Origin: Rhodosorus marinus
Taxonomy: Eukaryota; Rhodophyta; Stylonematophyceae; Stylonematales; Stylonemataceae
NCBI GenBank assembly: GCA_029953675.1
Contig: JAMWBK010000010.1
Coordinates: forward strand, 1,345,001-1,409,000
Length of the DNA: 64,000 nt
Direction of reading: 5' to 3'
Position numbers and translations under genes: made by a program
Part shown: positions 61,959-64,000 of the stretch, one piece after another
How the letters are laid out: each line of letters opens with the position of its first letter
Position numbering within the stretch: the first letter of the stretch is position 1
Notes under the pieces: model-generated
The model's database searches: none
What the model was told of the DNA's origin: nothing
Seen by the model: the letters and a program-made list of their open reading frames with translations, nothing else

Positions 61959-63710
61959 AATCGAACAATAACAAAATAGTACGATCAGCTATACCCTCCT
62001 TCCTCCCTACCCCACTCCAAACTCTTACCAGCACACTCCTAAGCTCCGCTCCTTAAATATCTCCATAATCAAAATCCTCATACACACAAAAAATTCTTCT
62101 CCAAACACAGCCCCAAACCCCGTCCCCCTCCCAGCCTCTCTCTCATCAAAGCTTCACCCCCCAAATTCCCATCGTCTCTCAACGACCCCAAAAATCCAGT
62201 ATTTCAACGAATACCCTGAAAACAAATCGACTGGTCCATAATCCAAAGGCCATTGTGACCCACCGAATAAAGATAAAACAAAAAAAAAATAGACCAAGAT
62301 TGAAGCCACAGTTTTCCCTTCCCTTCAACCCCCCACCCCCCAAACTTTTTCTCGTTTGCTTCTTTTTACCGAACGACTATATTACCACCACCCTCCAGTG
62401 AATAAACGTCTGAAAAGTCGACGAATCTAAGTATATTTAATATAAATATGTATATTTAGATGGAATATTTTATTCGATTTACCCCCTAGTCTTTTTTCCT
62501 ACTCGATCAACATGATTGGGATTCTAACCTCCTCCATCGCCCTTTTTGACTTAACCGAGATAGACATGTTGATAAAAATGAATTTTTGAATGTTTTGGCT
62601 GGATTCTTTTCTGTGGCCACACGAGCTCTCATTGATCCTGCCGTGAGGATGAGATAGACCAATTGTAGATCAAAGGGTTTTTTTAAAACCAATGATTTTA
62701 TCCCGCGTGTCAAATTGGACGTGGACAGAAATCCACATGTTAGTGATTGAGCTACATCTATATGGATCAAAATGATTGCTAGTTGCTAGTTGGTGAAGGA
62801 CAGGAATCGGTCTGCTTGCATGTTGGATCGGCACGGACAAAGTTGATTAAGAAGCCGTGAAAATCGATACGGGAAAACGTCTATGGCCATCGGAGACGGC
62901 GGGCATAAGACAGTTGGTTGAGGGCGGGAAGGTCTGTTGGAGGGGAAGACGAGCAGTGACGAACGTCACATTCGTCACTGTTCGTCGCTGGTCCTGAAGA
63001 CGTATTGCAGTTTGCATAGGAGATCGATGCACACATGATCAATGGTTTTCGGTTTCCGCCCAAGCTATGGTGTAAAAACCCCAGCACTCGTAGACCGTAT
63101 GCTAGCTACAGTTGATGGCCTCATATGGCGATCACGGAAATCTGTGGCTGAAGGAATTGTTGTGGACATGTCGTTAGTCCCGCATCGCCTTTGAGAGAAA
63201 GCGTTGGGAGAGGGTGTATATCTAATCATCATCGGGATGGACCTCTCCTGGTGGAGAGGCCGTTCCAACAATAACAACAAGTAACAAGGATAGCCTTTCA
63301 GATCTGTCCCGGTCTCTCAGTTGTTCGACTTAGTCCAGGTGAGGAGAAGGCTGAGATGAGTTCATTCTTGTCCAACGGCCTAGGGAAAAAAGGAATCCTA
63401 TGTCCGCCATGCGTTGCGTGACTCTTAAGGAGCAGACCCGTGGGGAAACACGCACAGCTCGAATTCGAGGGTTCGGGACGGATCCACACGGGGTTCACAA
63501 TCCATAGCTTTTGCTGTACTGTAGAAGGGTAAACTTTATTCAACGCCTAAACTTTCCGCGAAAAGCCAAGCAACCTGCTCATAACGAGCATCCAAAATGA
63601 GTTCCGTCGCAGCTGCGCGGAGCTTGCGACGATACCACCAGCCAATGGATCACAGAAGCAGGGAAGTTTTCACATTTTATGCGTTCGTTTCAAGAGGATG
63701 AGGTGACTGC
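61959..63710. other. Intergenic: SBPase promoter and APX 3' region
   Basis: Upstream of SBPase the plus strand is C-rich (sense-strand G-rich), with C6-A-C6 at 62329-62341 and further C runs at 62110-62165, then AT-rich at 62430-62470. No gene seen. The right part is the APX 3' region. Confidence 0.5.
62105..62341 (-). promoter_or_regulatory. G-rich (sense) region upstream of SBPase
   Basis: On the plus strand: CCCCAAACCCCGTCCCCCTCCC near 62110 and CCCCCCACCCCCC at 62329-62341, so the SBPase sense strand is G-rich 150-385 bp before its start. It mirrors the tracts before plus-strand genes, showing that the bias follows transcription direction. Confidence 0.45.
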
Positions 63711-64000
63711 TCACAAGTCCCATCCGAGCTCAGAGAGCTTCTGATGTGCCTTTGCGTAGTCCTCAAAGAACTTGTCCTGGTTTGCCGCGTACTCTTCGAC
63801 AAGGGCCTTGCAGTTCGGCTCGTCCATCAGCGCCAGATCGCTCTCCAGTTTCAGGAGGGCGGGATCCGCTTCCTCCTTCACTAGCTCCTGGAAATAGGAG
63901 TTGTCAAACTTCAACATTTCGTGAGTCCAGGGTCCCTCGAATCCGGAACGGTCCTTGTGGGCCTTTCCCAGAGTGTGCGCTCCGGAAAGCGCGACGATCT
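63711..64000 (-). CDS. APX: Ascorbate peroxidase, C-terminal part (cut by window edge)
   Basis: Heme peroxidase that reduces H2O2 with ascorbate. The visible C-terminal 96 residues include the proximal heme-binding region [20 protein letters not shown], then [20 protein letters not shown] and the final helix region ending KLSELGWDL before the stop. The residues match class I plant-type APX (the SGAHTLG motif holds the heme-ligating His; WT...FDN follows). No intron in this part. The N-terminus, and so the compartment, lies outside the window. Confidence 0.95.
   Translation of the reverse strand, partial: IVALSGAHTLGKAHKDRSGFEGPWTHEMLKFDNSYFQELVKEEADPALLKLESDLALMDEPNCKALVEEYAANQDKFFEDYAKAHQKLSELGWDL

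Overview
This window is eukaryotic nuclear DNA, most likely from a red alga or a closely related primary alga. Genes are split by short GT-AG introns of roughly 60-200 bp. Plastid functions are nuclear-encoded: sedoheptulose bisphosphatase, ascorbate peroxidase, and DUF1995 and DUF1499 proteins. Two predicted plastid precursors begin MAFVN and MAAFVN, the phenylalanine-near-the-start type typical of red algal and glaucophyte transit peptides. A GDP-mannose 3,5-epimerase and a GT77-like glycosyltransferase suit an alga with a galactan-rich wall. The taxon is an inference; no species-specific marker was read.

Layout, left to right: a CCCH zinc-finger gene (2.0-4.1 kb, +); a conserved uncharacterised gene (5.5-6.5, +); an MSI4/FVE-type WD40 gene (7.4-9.3, +); exportin-7 (11.6-15.8, +); a divergent cullin (17.6-20.7, +); SmB (22.0-23.1, +); a DUF1995 plastid protein (23.8-25.2, -); mitochondrial ribosomal protein uL23 (26.5-27.2, -); a stretch with possible Ty3/gypsy remains (27.9-29.3); GDP-mannose epimerase (30.6-31.8, +); an intronless PPR protein (32.6-34.1, +); ribosomal protein uS17 (35.0-35.7, +); a 6.6-kb gene-poor stretch; a GT77-like type II membrane glycosyltransferase (42.3-43.9, +); a type II NADH dehydrogenase with an EF hand (44.5-47.2, -); a DUF1499 protein (48.8-49.7, +); spermidine synthase (49.8-50.9, -); beta mitochondrial processing peptidase (52.5-54.2, +); a PHD-finger/polyglutamine protein (56.6-59.8, +); SBPase (60.7-62.0, -); and the C-terminal end of ascorbate peroxidase (63.7 to the edge, -).

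The genes form no operon or obvious cluster. They cover nuclear transport, splicing, chromatin and ubiquitin functions, mitochondrial import, translation and respiration, and plastid carbon and redox metabolism. I joined exons by hand from splice sites and reading phase. Exon sums close in frame for the conserved uncharacterised gene, MSI4, XPO7, SmB, uL23m, GME, uS17, GT77, DUF1499, spermidine synthase, MPP-beta and SBPase. Boundaries are less certain in the cullin, DUF1995, NDH2 and parts of the CCCH and PHD genes.

The most interesting unexplained pattern is that more than half of the genes have a strongly G-rich tract on their own sense strand, from next to the ATG to about 0.8 kb upstream. 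It is G-rich for plus-strand genes and C-rich in the given strand for minus-strand genes. Some tracts could form G-quadruplexes. They look like a recurrent promoter or 5'UTR element.
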